Below are positions 10,735 to 20,536 of a stretch of DNA of 64,000 nucleotides, piece after piece (the first letter of the stretch is position 1; each line of letters begins with the position of its first letter). Both the position numbers and the translations under genes were made by a program. This DNA is from Trematomus loennbergii (lineage: Eukaryota; Chordata; Actinopteri; Perciformes; Nototheniidae). Location of the stretch: assembly GCA_012861695.1 (NCBI GenBank), contig JAAOOA010001660.1, forward strand, positions 36,408 through 100,407. Reading direction: 5' to 3'. The notes under the pieces are model-generated. The model saw nothing but the letters and a program-made list of their open reading frames with translations. It made no database searches and had not been told where the DNA came from.

Positions 10735-11282
10735 CACTTCTTATTTAAATAAATACCTGAAATATAGATATTATCTCTTATCAAAGATAGCAGAATACAT
10801 GAAAGAATGTACTCAGGACAGGAGTTTGACCTAGTATTACTCAAAAAGTACACAGTAAAAGTACTTGATTGTACTTGTGGTAGTAGTCCAAGTAGTACTG
10901 AGTCCAACAGTATCAATTTAACTAAGAACTTTTGGCAAAATACCATTTTATCTCTCATCAAAGATAGCTAAAAACATGCATTATTGTACTCGGGAAGGGA
11001 GTTTGACAGAGTATTACTCAAAAAGTACACAATAAAAGTAGGCCTACTTCATTGTATTTGTGGTAGTAGTCTAACAAGTCCAACAGTACCAATTTTATTA
11101 AGAACTTTGGCTAAAAATTATTTTATCCCTCATCAAATATAGCAGAAGTGGCATGATTTTGTTCTCAGGAGGGTACTTTGAGAGAGTATTACCCAAAAAG
11201 TACACAGTAAAAGTAGCCTACTTCATTTTATTGTAGCAGTCAAACTAGGACTGAGTCAAACAGTGTCAGTTTTATTAAGAAC
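10735..11282 (-). repeat. Roughly 177-bp tandem repeat, right foldback arm
   Basis: This is the reverse complement of the left-arm repeat, with unit boundaries near 10923, 11100 and 11278. It has three units against nearly four on the left, so the arms have diverged in copy number. Confidence 0.85.
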
Positions 11283-11674
11283 TTAAAGGGCCCATGTCAT
11301 GGCCATTTCCACTGATCATAATTACATTGTTGAGGTATACTAAAATAGATTTATACTGTGCAATTTTCCAAACTCACATTGGTTTCGCATACAGCATCTC
11401 TGTCAAGCATGTGTATTCAGCAGTATTCACTCTCTCCACTAAATGACTCGTTGGAGCTCTTGCCCCCCCCTCCCTGTGAGCCTAGTGTGCTCCGATTGGT
11501 CAGCTCGGCCACTCTGTTCTGATTAGTCAACCACCAGAGAGGCTCCGCCCATGTCTAACAGTGCTTTTTCCGGCTCCTCACAGCCGAACATCAGTCTTAT
11601 CATGGCGTCGGTACAGCCGTATATTTTATACGCCAACTAACCAAACTGTACCTACAACTGTTGTTATAGAAGAG

Positions 11675-11931
11675 TGTCACGGCCCCAGGGCCTTTGTCTT
11701 ACGATGGGGTGGAGCTGAAGAGGCTAATCAGCGCGATCACGGACACCTGGCCGGAGCCGAGGTGCTAGCCAGCTGCCCGGAGTTCAGCTGAGCTGCTCTC
11801 TCCAAAGCAGCTCAGCGATCCTCTCCCCTCACCACCTATCTCTGCATTTACCACAATAAATGTGCCGTGGTTTTGTAAACTCGTGTATGTCTCCTTGTCT
11901 TTCCGTTGTGGCCTACGAGCCGGTCATAACA
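11675..11931. mobile_element. Solo LTR, 257 bp
   Basis: The insert begins TGTCACGGCCCC and ends GGTCATAACA, with AAGAG directly repeated on both sides (11670-11674 and 11932-11936). Kolobok copy 1 (near 4725, minus) has the unoccupied site AGAAGAGTAAG with one AAGAG. An AATAAA lies near 11857. TG...CA ends, a 5-bp duplication and an internal polyadenylation signal define a solo long terminal repeat, probably Gypsy-type, left by recombination of a full element. Confidence 0.85.
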
Positions 11932-13151
11932 AAGAGTAAGTTATTTTTACCCGTTATAAACTACTACTGTTTGATGAGAAATCAAATCATGGTTTGCTAT
12001 ATATGAATGATATGTTATAGGAGCAAATAATTCAGGGAAGAAAGGATAGGCCTACTAAGTATTTCCATTAAACTTTATTTTTAGAAATGTACAAGATGAA
12101 CGTAAATATACATATATAGACGGTATATCGTCAATTACTCCCCGTTGTCGGCATCTTGCCTATAGCAGCCAGGGCTTTTTAGGAGGATGCATCAGTGTGG
12201 TAGTCCCGTCATGTATTGTCCGGCAGGATCTGGCTGGACGAAATCAAATGCAAATCACAAAATATTAGAGAAACTTAGTTGTTTTAGATTCGTTAGTAGT
12301 AGTTGTGGTAGGAGTGTGGATCTATCTAATGAACAGCTTGCCTGCTAATATGCTAACCTAGCTTTGTTTACCTTGGTAGCTAACACGATATGAACGTTAG
12401 CTTGGAGGAACGGAAACTATAATGGAGTGTAATAAAACTACTATGAACAAAAGCTAGTGGTTCATATTAGGCTAGCAATAACGTGTTTATAATTGCATTC
12501 TTCTACGGGTAGTCTGCTACGTTCGGTCATACAATGTTTCCCGCTAGCATGTATAGCTAGCCTCGTTAGCTATACATGCTATCAGCGTCGGAGGAAAGCC
12601 AACTGTAATGTACCGTCCTTTGGGGGTCTGTGAGCGGGCAAAGAGAGGGGATTTCCCCTTTGTCTCTGCTGGAAGTTTGAAATAAACAGAGTCCCCATTT
12701 CAGGGACACCTCTTGGAGGTCTCTAGGCCGTCCTTTGGGGGTCTGTGAGCGGGCAAAGAGAGGGGATTTCCCGTTGTCTCTGCTGGAAGTGTGAAATAAA
12801 CTTAGTTGTTTGATGTTCGTCAGCTTGCCAGCTGGATTACAATGCTAATCTACGTTTGCTAGTTGTTCAATATGCTATACTATACTATGAACAACAGATA
12901 GTGTTTCATATTAGGCTATCAAGCACATGTTTACAATTGCAATCTTATATGTTTTTCCGAGCAAACTCATGTCTAGCTCTTAGTAGCCTTGTTGTTTAGC
13001 TCGGTAGCATACACGCTCGGAACGCCAGCTATAATGTAATTACGTTTCGCGACTGACCGTACGGTAAATCACCTGGAGTATACTGTCTATGAGTATTTCG
13101 TGTGTGAATGCAGACATTCTACATACATGTATGTAAGGCCATCTGCTGATA

Positions 13152-13529
13152 TTAGAGTTGATATGGAAACGCTAGCAACTTAGTTAGCATAGTTAGCACT
13201 GGCTTAGCAGTCCGAAACATGTTTACACATTTAAACAGTCGTGGTAGATACCTTGTTTGATAAATACACAAATAACAATGCAAACTTACAGGTTGTGTAC
13301 CCGAATCTTCCCCTGCTCCAAACGGTCCAAACAAGCTGTGCATATCCGGCCTCAAACTGGGCAATGTTTTGGAAGCTTTCGTCTGTGAAATGCCGGTTCT
13401 TCGAACCTCTGAAGGAACAGTGTTAAAAAGAAATTTCAACCACTGACTTCGTCGTGGTTCTTCCGTCGGTAGGACAAACAGCTCAGATTTCTCCTCACAT
13501 TTCAGGAAACAGGTCCTTGGCAGTGGCAT
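13152..13529 (-). pseudogene. Broken THAP exon in Kolobok copy 2
   Basis: The start MPLPRTCFLKCEEKSELF keeps the first two zinc ligands and the RSQWLKFLF segment. The frame changes after SEVRRT, so the C-x2-H pair found in copy 1 is lost here, before a tail resembling SLFGPFGAGEDSG returns. Small indels account for this. It is non-functional as a THAP finger. Confidence 0.65.
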
Positions 13530-15921
13530 GACTGGATCGATTGTGAACTGAACCAGAGCTTCCAACAGTAAATGTTAGGCTGGCAGAGGGTGCGGCCAGC
13601 GCCGCTGGGTGTGGCCATAGCTCTTCGGGATTGGTCTATTTCGTTCCGGGTACCGCATGACATCAGGCCGTACCCGGAACTAAATGGAAGACTCAAATGG
13701 GCAGTGACGTATCTCCAACGAGGCGTTTTGGGGAGGTATTTTCTGTGTTAGAGTTTTACTCGCTACAGGGTGTACTTTGAGGGTTTTGACTCTGCACACC
13801 GTTTACATGCATAAAAACCTTCATAACACACAAGGGGACGGGTAATAACCGGAAAAGCATGACATGGGAGCTTTAAGGTACAAATGACTTGTATTGCAAA
13901 AAGCAGAAAAAAACATGCATTATTTTACTCTTGCACAGCGATTACCGTAAAGGCGCTATTAATTGCGCACTCAAAAATGAATAGCTGCTGATTTGACCAA
14001 GCGAACGCGAGAGACGGCTGAGTTGACCGCAGTTATGCAACAGCAACCGAAGCTAAACTGATTATCTTGACTACTTGTTGCTATCCTATTGTGGCATAAG
14101 CCGTTTTCTACAGGCACATTTTACCTTTTCATTATGATTCTACTTGTGATAGTCGGACATGACAACCTGTGCAGCCCATGTATTGATTCCATCTGATAGC
14201 TGCTATAATACAAAACAAAACTTCTGCCTGCTCTCCACAATGATCAATGACAGCGAACGGATGGTCAAAGTAAGATACAAATAAACAGAATCACACGAAG
14301 CCTGGTTAGTGTTGCCTGACTTTATAAAGTGTGTTTTTTTATAAGTGTGTGGTTGCGTTCTAGTCACTTTGCTCAGTGCTACTGCTTGTTACAACTTTCA
14401 TTTTCCGTACTCGCCATAAACTGTTATTATGGCTCAGGTTAATCTCGCCCCCTTCCGACGTGAGCGTGGTTCTTGGTTCTTGCCTGGCAGCCAAGTGGGG
14501 TCAGCTAAGAACCGGTGTTCGGTGTTTAGAGCCGGCTCCGCTGTGGCTGAAACAGGAAGAACCAGAGCTAAATCAGGCTGAGTGTGAAACAAGAGCTATT
14601 GAGTCAGTGTTGCGGTGCTGTTGCTTTGGTCTGGATCTGTGAGCTAACACGCCCCGTTCATTTGCATATAAGAAATGGAAATGTGTCATTATGAAATACA
14701 AGTCCCCTGAAATAAATAAATGTGTCATTATGAAATACAAGTCTCTTGAAATAAATGAATGTGTCATGATGAAATAAAAGTCTCTTGAAATAAATAAATG
14801 TGTCATTATGAAATAACAGTCTCTTGAAATAAATAAATGTCTCATTATGAAATAAAAGTCTCTTGAAATAAAATAAATGTGTCATTATGAAATAAAAGTC
14901 CCATGAAATAAATAAATGTGTATTTAAATGTACATGTATACATATTATTGCCTCATTTATTTATTTCAGAATGTATTTTAGGCATATTTATAATATATGT
15001 ATTTATTTAATTTGGCTTAAATGGCATTCCATAGAAACAGGAATCATAATCATTGTGTTTTGTTAATATTACCTTGACTTTCTCATTTCATTTGGGTCCA
15101 TGACCCCACAGCTGTATATGAATAAGAATAATAATATAATACAGACTACATTTGTTTTAGTCTTACTTTCTTCTGATCTCTTATAACCTATGAACATATA
15201 AGCATGAAACCCTTACTTTGTCACAAATTCAGATATGATGGTGCCCAAAAAATACAGAATGTGCCTAAAGCATGTTATTCAACCAAATATCATATTTTAT
15301 GTCATACAGTATGGACTCTCACACATTAATACATATTAATGAATGTACAGACTTTCCTGTAAACCTTGTTTTCAGCCACAGTGGACTTCTGAGACAAAAC
15401 AAAAAAATCTGAAGCACAATCTCTGTTTTGTTTGGCATTGACATTTTTTCAGGAAAGACAAATCTCATGGAACATGTGACCATTTTATAGTGGTATTCTA
15501 CCATTAGGACTCTTGCATTTGGGCATGGTGTGTGTGGAATGGGCCACAGAAATAATTGTTTACAAAAGAAGTCTAAAATCAAAATCTAGGTCCTCATATA
15601 GGCCTTAAAATGTAAATATTGCACTCCTGTTGCACTTATACAAAGCCTCAGCTTTGATGATTGAATGATGCCAATACTACATACACACTCACAGTCACTG
15701 ACCTAGAACAATAACACTTTGGTCAAGAAATCAATGAGAAAAACGTGTGAAAATGTCAATTCATCAAATTTAAATGATGGATATGTAGATCACGGTTATT
15801 ATGAAAGCCCATTATATCAAAGGCAGCTGCAGTTTATCCACCCTTGTTTATTTTTCCTGGCCTGTATTTGGGGAGATACATCAACAAGCGTTGTATCCTT
15901 TAAATCTGATGTTTTCTGAGT

Positions 15922-16227
15922 TTAAGGTCACCTATTATGCTATATTTTAACAATATTATAGGGCCATATCTATACAAAACATGTCTCTGAAGTGTTTTAC
16001 TCAAAATACGAAACAGATCACCCATTGTAGCATGCCTCATACCACTCTATTTCAGCCCTGTTACTAAAGTGCTGATTCTGGGTCTGGCCCTTTAAATCTA
16101 ACCGAGCTGCTGCTGGCCACGCCCCTTTGGAGCGTCCGCATGCAAGCAGTGAGCTATGTGAAGAGAAGGCTGTCTACCAGCAGAAACTCAGCTAAACACT
16201 GCCGTGATTAATTTATATCCGGCTTCA
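15922..16227 (+). mobile_element. Left part of a TTAA-type (Kolobok/T2-like) element
   Basis: TTTAAGGTCACCTATTATGC and the segment ACAAAACATGTCTCTGAAGTG match the element that starts at 59361. No right end is found; the copy is cut by the LINE tail at 16228. Confidence 0.55.
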
Positions 16228-16320
16228 AATCAAATCAAATCAAATCAAATCAAGTTTTATTTATATAGCACATTTTTAAACGATTTTTGGTCGAGCCAAA
16301 GTGCTGCACATATAATAATT
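16228..16320 (-). mobile_element. L2-type LINE 3' end
   Basis: The (CAAAT)n run followed by CAAGTTTTATTTATATAGCAC and AAAGTGCTGCAC is the reverse complement of the usual fish L2 3' tail (GTGC...CTATATAAATAAA, then a short tandem tail). Only the terminal 90 bp are present. Confidence 0.65.
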
Positions 16321-16430
16321 ACCTTGCAGTAAGGACACTTTACAGCAAATACAACAGCACAGTTTGGCTTCTTTACACATTCTCTACAGCTTAAACCTAG
16401 GGTATTTCGGATGATTTCTCTGTCTCTCAG

Positions 16431-16565
16431 GTACTGGCTATTCTTATATAGTGATCCAACTTTATTCCCGAGTCTACACCATTATCCTGGCTTGGGCCCT
16501 CTACCTCATCTATTGCTTCAGAGACCCTCTGCCCTGGGCCACCTGCAACAATCCCTGGAACACAG
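16431..16565 (+). CDS. SLC6 exon 3 (TM3)
   Basis: Flanked by CTGTCTCTCAG and ACAG|GTCTGT, phase 1 in and out. It encodes [19 protein letters not shown] then [19 protein letters not shown]. The TM3 Tyr five residues before AWALY, which faces substrate in SLC6 structures, is kept. The final Cys begins the loop-2 disulphide pair. Confidence 0.85.
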
Positions 16566-18010
16566 GTCTGTATAGGGGAAGGATGGGTGGACGTACAGCG
16601 AGTTAAAAGGTCCTAAGTACTTACTTCTTTAGAAGTGCCAGTCAGCTGTTGTTTTACAGTCTATTTGCACCCAGGTAAGATTTGTCACACAGCAGCTATT
16701 CGGATCTTCACAACCATACCCCGACCAACTGTATTTATTTTACGCCTGAAACATCCTAATTAATGATTGACTAATAGGTGCCTATCTACAATCCCAGATT
16801 AGGTTAGATTGGTTGGTCTGTAAAGTCCAATATAGCACTGATCTCTGATGTTCCGATTACCTAAACAAGCAATCGCAAACAATGTAAGAACAGATGCATA
16901 TACAGTGCTGAATATAAGATGTGCATCACCAATGTTATACATTTGCACATGCATTCAAAACCAAATCTAATGTTTGCCACGGGCTAAATAGCATTGTTGA
17001 CTATGTACACCTGGGTGCAAAAGCATCTACCTTTTCCTTTATTGACAAATAAATAAAGAGCTCTTTTTAGACACGGTCTCCTTTACATAAATGTTATGGT
17101 AATCAATCAGATTGATTTCATGTTTTATAAATGATCACCCTGGTCACATGATGGAAATCAATGACATGAAACATTTTTGTATCACTTTCAACACACGAAA
17201 AACTTACCAGAGAACAAAAAGGTAGAGGAAATCAACTAACAAATTCTAAAATAACTCATCATATCCAACCATTATGCACAAAACATGAGCGGCACATAAT
17301 AACATGCATTTAACAAACTATGAAACAATGTGGAAAAAGCAACTTGATCAAAACGTGTTCTACTTTGGAAAACTTTAACTTTTCACCCAGAGCTACCTAT
17401 TTGCTAACCTTTGAGAAACAGAGAGACAAAAGCTAATTTAGCTTATAAGTTATACCGTGAAATTAAATTTAATGTCAAAAATATTAATATCTTCCAGAGA
17501 GAAACACATGGTTAGCAGAGAGCTAGACAATAGAATCACTAAATGCAAATAATTATTTTGAATAAGGTTTGCAAACGTATTGATCTGTTTGCTAACTGAC
17601 TGATATCTTCTTCACATCAACTGTCCTGGAGACAAAGACTGCAAATGATTCTGATATAACACTGCATAAATGTTTAACATTTGAATGAATTATTATAGCT
17701 TATATTTGCGGGTATAGTTGAGTAATTTAAAGGTGACAGAGTTAAGACCGGGTCTGCATGGTCATCTGTGGGTGATGTGTAGAATGCATTTCCTCACACA
17801 TACTGTACAAGATTTTCAAAGCATATCTTTTTTTAAATATTTGAAATTGTTATACTGTATAATGTGCTGTACCAACCTTCTACCTTGCCTTGTTGGCACA
17901 TTGCTGTGTTTCATGACTAAAAACAATAACCAAATGAGTGACCATTTTACTAACCTGTGATATAAAGATTTTCACTTTAACCACATTTTGATTTGCTTTC
18001 CAACTAACAG
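16566..18010 (+). other. SLC6 intron 3, mostly unassigned
   Basis: About 1.45 kb of AT-rich sequence with no exon or element I can name, apart from the 98-bp repeat near its right end. Confidence 0.5.
17893..17990 (+). repeat. 98-bp perfect direct repeat, copy 2
   Basis: Identical to 6424-6521, 11.4 kb away. It ends 20 bp before SLC6 exon 4, so it overlaps the branch-point region of that intron. Confidence 0.9.
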
Positions 18011-18122
18011 ACAGATGTGTGGACCTCACCTCCTTAAACTCTACTCAAACACACAGAGGCAACCAGTCAGTAAACTGGACATCTGGAAATCTCACCAAGT
18101 CTTCAGTCTCTGAGTTCTGGGA
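18011..18122 (+). CDS. SLC6 exon 4 (extracellular loop 2)
   Basis: The acceptor is CCAACTAACAG; the donor is GGGA|GTGAGT at phase 2. It encodes DRCVDLTSLNSTQTHRGNQS then VNWTSGNLTKSSVSEFW. The Cys pairs with the one in exon 3. Four N-x-S/T sequons (NST, NQS, NWT, NLT) indicate heavy N-glycosylation, usual for this loop. Confidence 0.8.
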
Positions 18123-18243
18123 GTGAGTCAATGCTGTCCTGTGAAGCTCATAATAAATTACGTAAAGCAGCAGCAATGGATCATGTTTAAAGTATATTGT
18201 GATTTATTGCACTTATCATTGACTGTCTTGTGTCCCTTTGCAG

Positions 18244-18376
18244 GAGAGGCGTGTTGTCTATGTCTGGGGGAATAGAGGAGTTGGGTGGAGTGCAGTGGGA
18301 GGTGCTGCTGTGTCTCCTGGCTGTCTGGGTCGTTTGCTACTTCTGCGTTTGGAAAGGGGTCCGTTCCACAGGGAAG
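18244..18376 (+). CDS. SLC6 exon 5 (TM4 and start of TM5)
   Basis: The acceptor is CCCTTTGCAG. It encodes [20 protein letters not shown], then a hydrophobic TM4 and [11 protein letters not shown], ending at AAG|GTTCGT in phase 0. WKGV.STGK is a strong SLC6 signature. The following intron is about 19.2 kb. Confidence 0.85.
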
Positions 18377-18442
18377 GTTCGTGAATATCTTTGTGAGGGT
18401 TCATGGGCCAAAACTATCTACTACAACCTGGTTTGTAGTTAA

Positions 18443-19600
18443 ATGCCATTGAGAACCTTTCTTCTTGGAAAAAACCTTAAAAACCTCAATGCGTGCGCAA
18501 GCCCACCGTATATAAGGCGGCCTCGCCTCCTGGCTGTCATCCTACACTTCTCTTCAGCGAGCAGCATAGGACAGACAGGGCCCCGAGTAGAGGGCTCCGC
18601 CTGTGCTTATATAACTAGGGTTACAATACGTAACCCACCGTTATAACTCACACAGGCTGCGCCCTCTACTGGACTCTATGGGTACAGTGGGTGGAGCCCT
18701 GATGCCTAAACGCCCTATCGTCCAACAACATCGACCCATCACACTGCCCCTGACCGGCTTTTTTTGGTTAACAGCCACTGCACCGCAACCTCCTCTCCTC
18801 CGGTTGTGCCCGGGGAGAAGTGGGGGCCGCAGTTTACCTGGCTGGTAGGGCACACTCAGACACGCTTACCTTGTGAATAGTGTGCCTGGAAAACAGGGAG
18901 GAGGGCTCTCCCCGCCCGCCCATAGGCAGGCAGGGAGAGCCCACACAACAGCAACGTATGGGGCCACCCATACTGCGCACCCATGCTCCGCGCCGGGTCC
19001 CCAAGGAGCACAGGAAAACATAAGTGCATTATGTCCAGGGGGGTGGGGGGTCAGATACCTGCTGACCCAGCCCTGTATGGGGCTTACTGCGCTCCGCGTT
19101 TCCCGGGTCCCCAAGGAGCACAGGAAAACATAAGTGCATTATGTCCAGGGGGGTGGGGGGTCAGATACCTGCTGACCCACAGCCGATCACTAAGCAACTT
19201 GGGTGCATCGACAGAGCGGTCAGCTCGGACACTCTCTTGGCCGACGTTAAGGCAAGTAGCAACGCTGTCTTCCATGACAATGCTTTCAGGGATGAGAGCT
19301 CCAGAGGCTCAAATGGTTCTGTGACCAGAGCCTCGAGCACCAACGGCAGGTCCCATTGCGGGGCGGAGGCGTGCACTACTGGGCGCTGCCTCCTGACCCC
19401 CTGTAAAAACGTGACATAAGCAGCTGACTGAAGGCTGACCTGCCGCCAAATCCCTCATGGCAGGACGTAATGTCATAACTGTACGACCCCAATTCTCTGA
19501 GCTATCAGCCAGAAAACATCCGGTTTCAAAAATATTACAATAATTACGTCTTACCTTTTTTGATTTATGATTAAAAGTTGTGTTCAACGGAATAAAAACG
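18443..19600 (-). mobile_element. DIRS1-like retrotransposon fragment
   Basis: The minus strand carries a tyrosine-recombinase stretch: PFEPLELSSLKALSWKTALL and LALTSAKRVSELTALS (about 19180-19340), typical of fish DIRS1 integrases, with the upstream MRDLAAGQPSVSC at about 19430-19460. Left of it lie two 75-bp direct repeats (18995-19070 and 19105-19180, offset 110 bp) and a block with TAACTAGGGTTACAATACG (about 18610) that could be the terminal region. The rest of the recombinase, RT/RNase H and gag are missing. Left and right limits are approximate. Confidence 0.65.
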
Positions 19601-20343
19601 CCACTCAAGGTTAATCCAATGTCTCTGTGTCACGTAGACATTTTTACTGATAATCCATCATCATATTTATGGCAATATACTGGCTATAAAGTTTTGCAGT
19701 CCAGGCTTGTACTTTCAGATATGCTTCATTTGCTTCTCTATTACGTCCGCAATGGTAATGTTCACGTGGATTTGGGAACTGCCCATCGATTCTATTGGAT
19801 CTAATGGTTAAGAAAAAGGTTTAAATCACCCAAATCGACCAATGGGTTCCAGAGATATGGTCCTGCTTAAAGTATAAAGAATGCCAGCCAGCGTCAGCAC
19901 ATTACGCAGCAGACTCTACGCAGTGTTTACAACGTAAGGAAGCCGTTATTGCAGGACCCAGAGCGCACGGAGCACAGAGCGGACAGCAGATAACAGAGCA
20001 GATTACTTTAGCGACACATTCATCGCAAGAAGTGTAGCAAAAGTCAAGGCCGCAGATTCGTCGATTTATACTGTCACAGAGCAGATTTGTGACGTTGTAA
20101 TGACTGATTTGAGAGGTTGTAATAACCAAGTTGCAGTTGTAATGGAAAATATATTTAAAAAATATATTTTTTTCTGCAAGTGAATATTTCATCACTAAGT
20201 TCATTTTTTTTCTACAAGCTACAAAACTTTTTTTTTCTTCTGTGACTTCAAATTTGGTTCACAGATGCGTGGATATTTTTATACAAGTGTAAATGTATGC
20301 ACACAAGCTCAGATTTTTTTTCTACTATCTACCTTCATATTAT
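19600..20343. other. Unassigned repeat-rich intron sequence
   Basis: The stretch shares short segments (GGTTAATCCAATGTCTCTGTG; GATTCTATTGGATCTAATGG) with 32510-32590, 39780-40020 and 44690-44880, so it holds a diverged copy of a dispersed family. Boundaries and class are unclear, and no open frame is conserved. Confidence 0.4.
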
Positions 20344-20536
20344 TAGTGTGAATGCTGTGCCACAGCATTCGACTATAGTACTTCAATTTCTTTATTCTTC
20401 CCCTTAATTAGTGCGAATGCTGTGCCACAGCATTCCACTATAGTACTTCAATTTCTTTATTAGTGCGAATGCTGTGCCACAGCATTCCACTATAGTACTT
20501 CAATTTCTTTATTCTTCCCCTTAAAATTATTATTAT
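20344..20536 (+). mobile_element. Three stacked truncated Helentron-like 5' ends
   Basis: The terminus AGTGYGAATGCTGTGCCACA followed by about 50-75 bp occurs at 20344, 20408 and 20461, then a fourth, complete copy starts at 20537. Each truncated end stops at a TT within TTTATT or CTTAATT and the next begins there. Confidence 0.8.

Larger units (their letters stand above)
11287..13872 (-). mobile_element. Kolobok-type transposon, copy 2
   Basis: Termini AGGGCCCATGTCATGG on the left and GCATGACATGGGAGCT on the right are flanked by TTAA (11283-11286 and 13873-13876). It is inverted relative to copy 1 and about 1 kb longer. The extra length is a solo LTR (11675-11931) and a middle block (about 12190-13020) that holds a partial duplication: GTCCTTTGGGGGTCTGTGAG occurs at about 12616 and 12730. 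Its THAP exon (13152-13529) is broken. It interrupts the right arm of the foldback structure. Confidence 0.75.
8723..15034. mobile_element. 6.3-kb foldback (inverted-repeat) structure
   Basis: The outer ends are CTATGGAATGCCATTTAAGCC-like at 8723 and its reverse complement ending at 15034. Matching arms run inward. They hold a 38-39-bp tandem repeat (five units at about 8863-9057, six at about 14690-14925), a copy of a TTCACACC-family MITE core (about 9080-9400 and 14330-14640), then a roughly 177-bp tandem repeat (9528-10200 and 10735-11282). The centre is about 530 bp, including a SINE. The right arm is interrupted by Kolobok copy 2. The segment 13873-14225 has no partner on the left. It resembles foldback transposons, but an inverted duplication is an equal alternative because both arms carry the same captured MITE. 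No transposase is seen. Confidence 0.7.

Noticed and set aside
16431..16565. Loss of the conserved substrate-site tyrosine in TM3 of the SLC6 protein (VYT instead of YY)
   Set aside because: Counting back from the AWALY motif shows the functional Tyr (equivalent to GAT1 Tyr140) is present. Only the preceding, less critical Tyr is replaced by Val.
18866..19324. Overlapping 80-113-codon frames on the plus strand
   Set aside because: They run antisense to the DIRS1 recombinase and across its GC-rich direct repeats; no domain is recognisable.
19141..19419. A plus-strand gene following the CAGGGGGGTGGGG run
   Set aside because: The frame is the antisense of the DIRS1 recombinase, which has clear homology on the minus strand.
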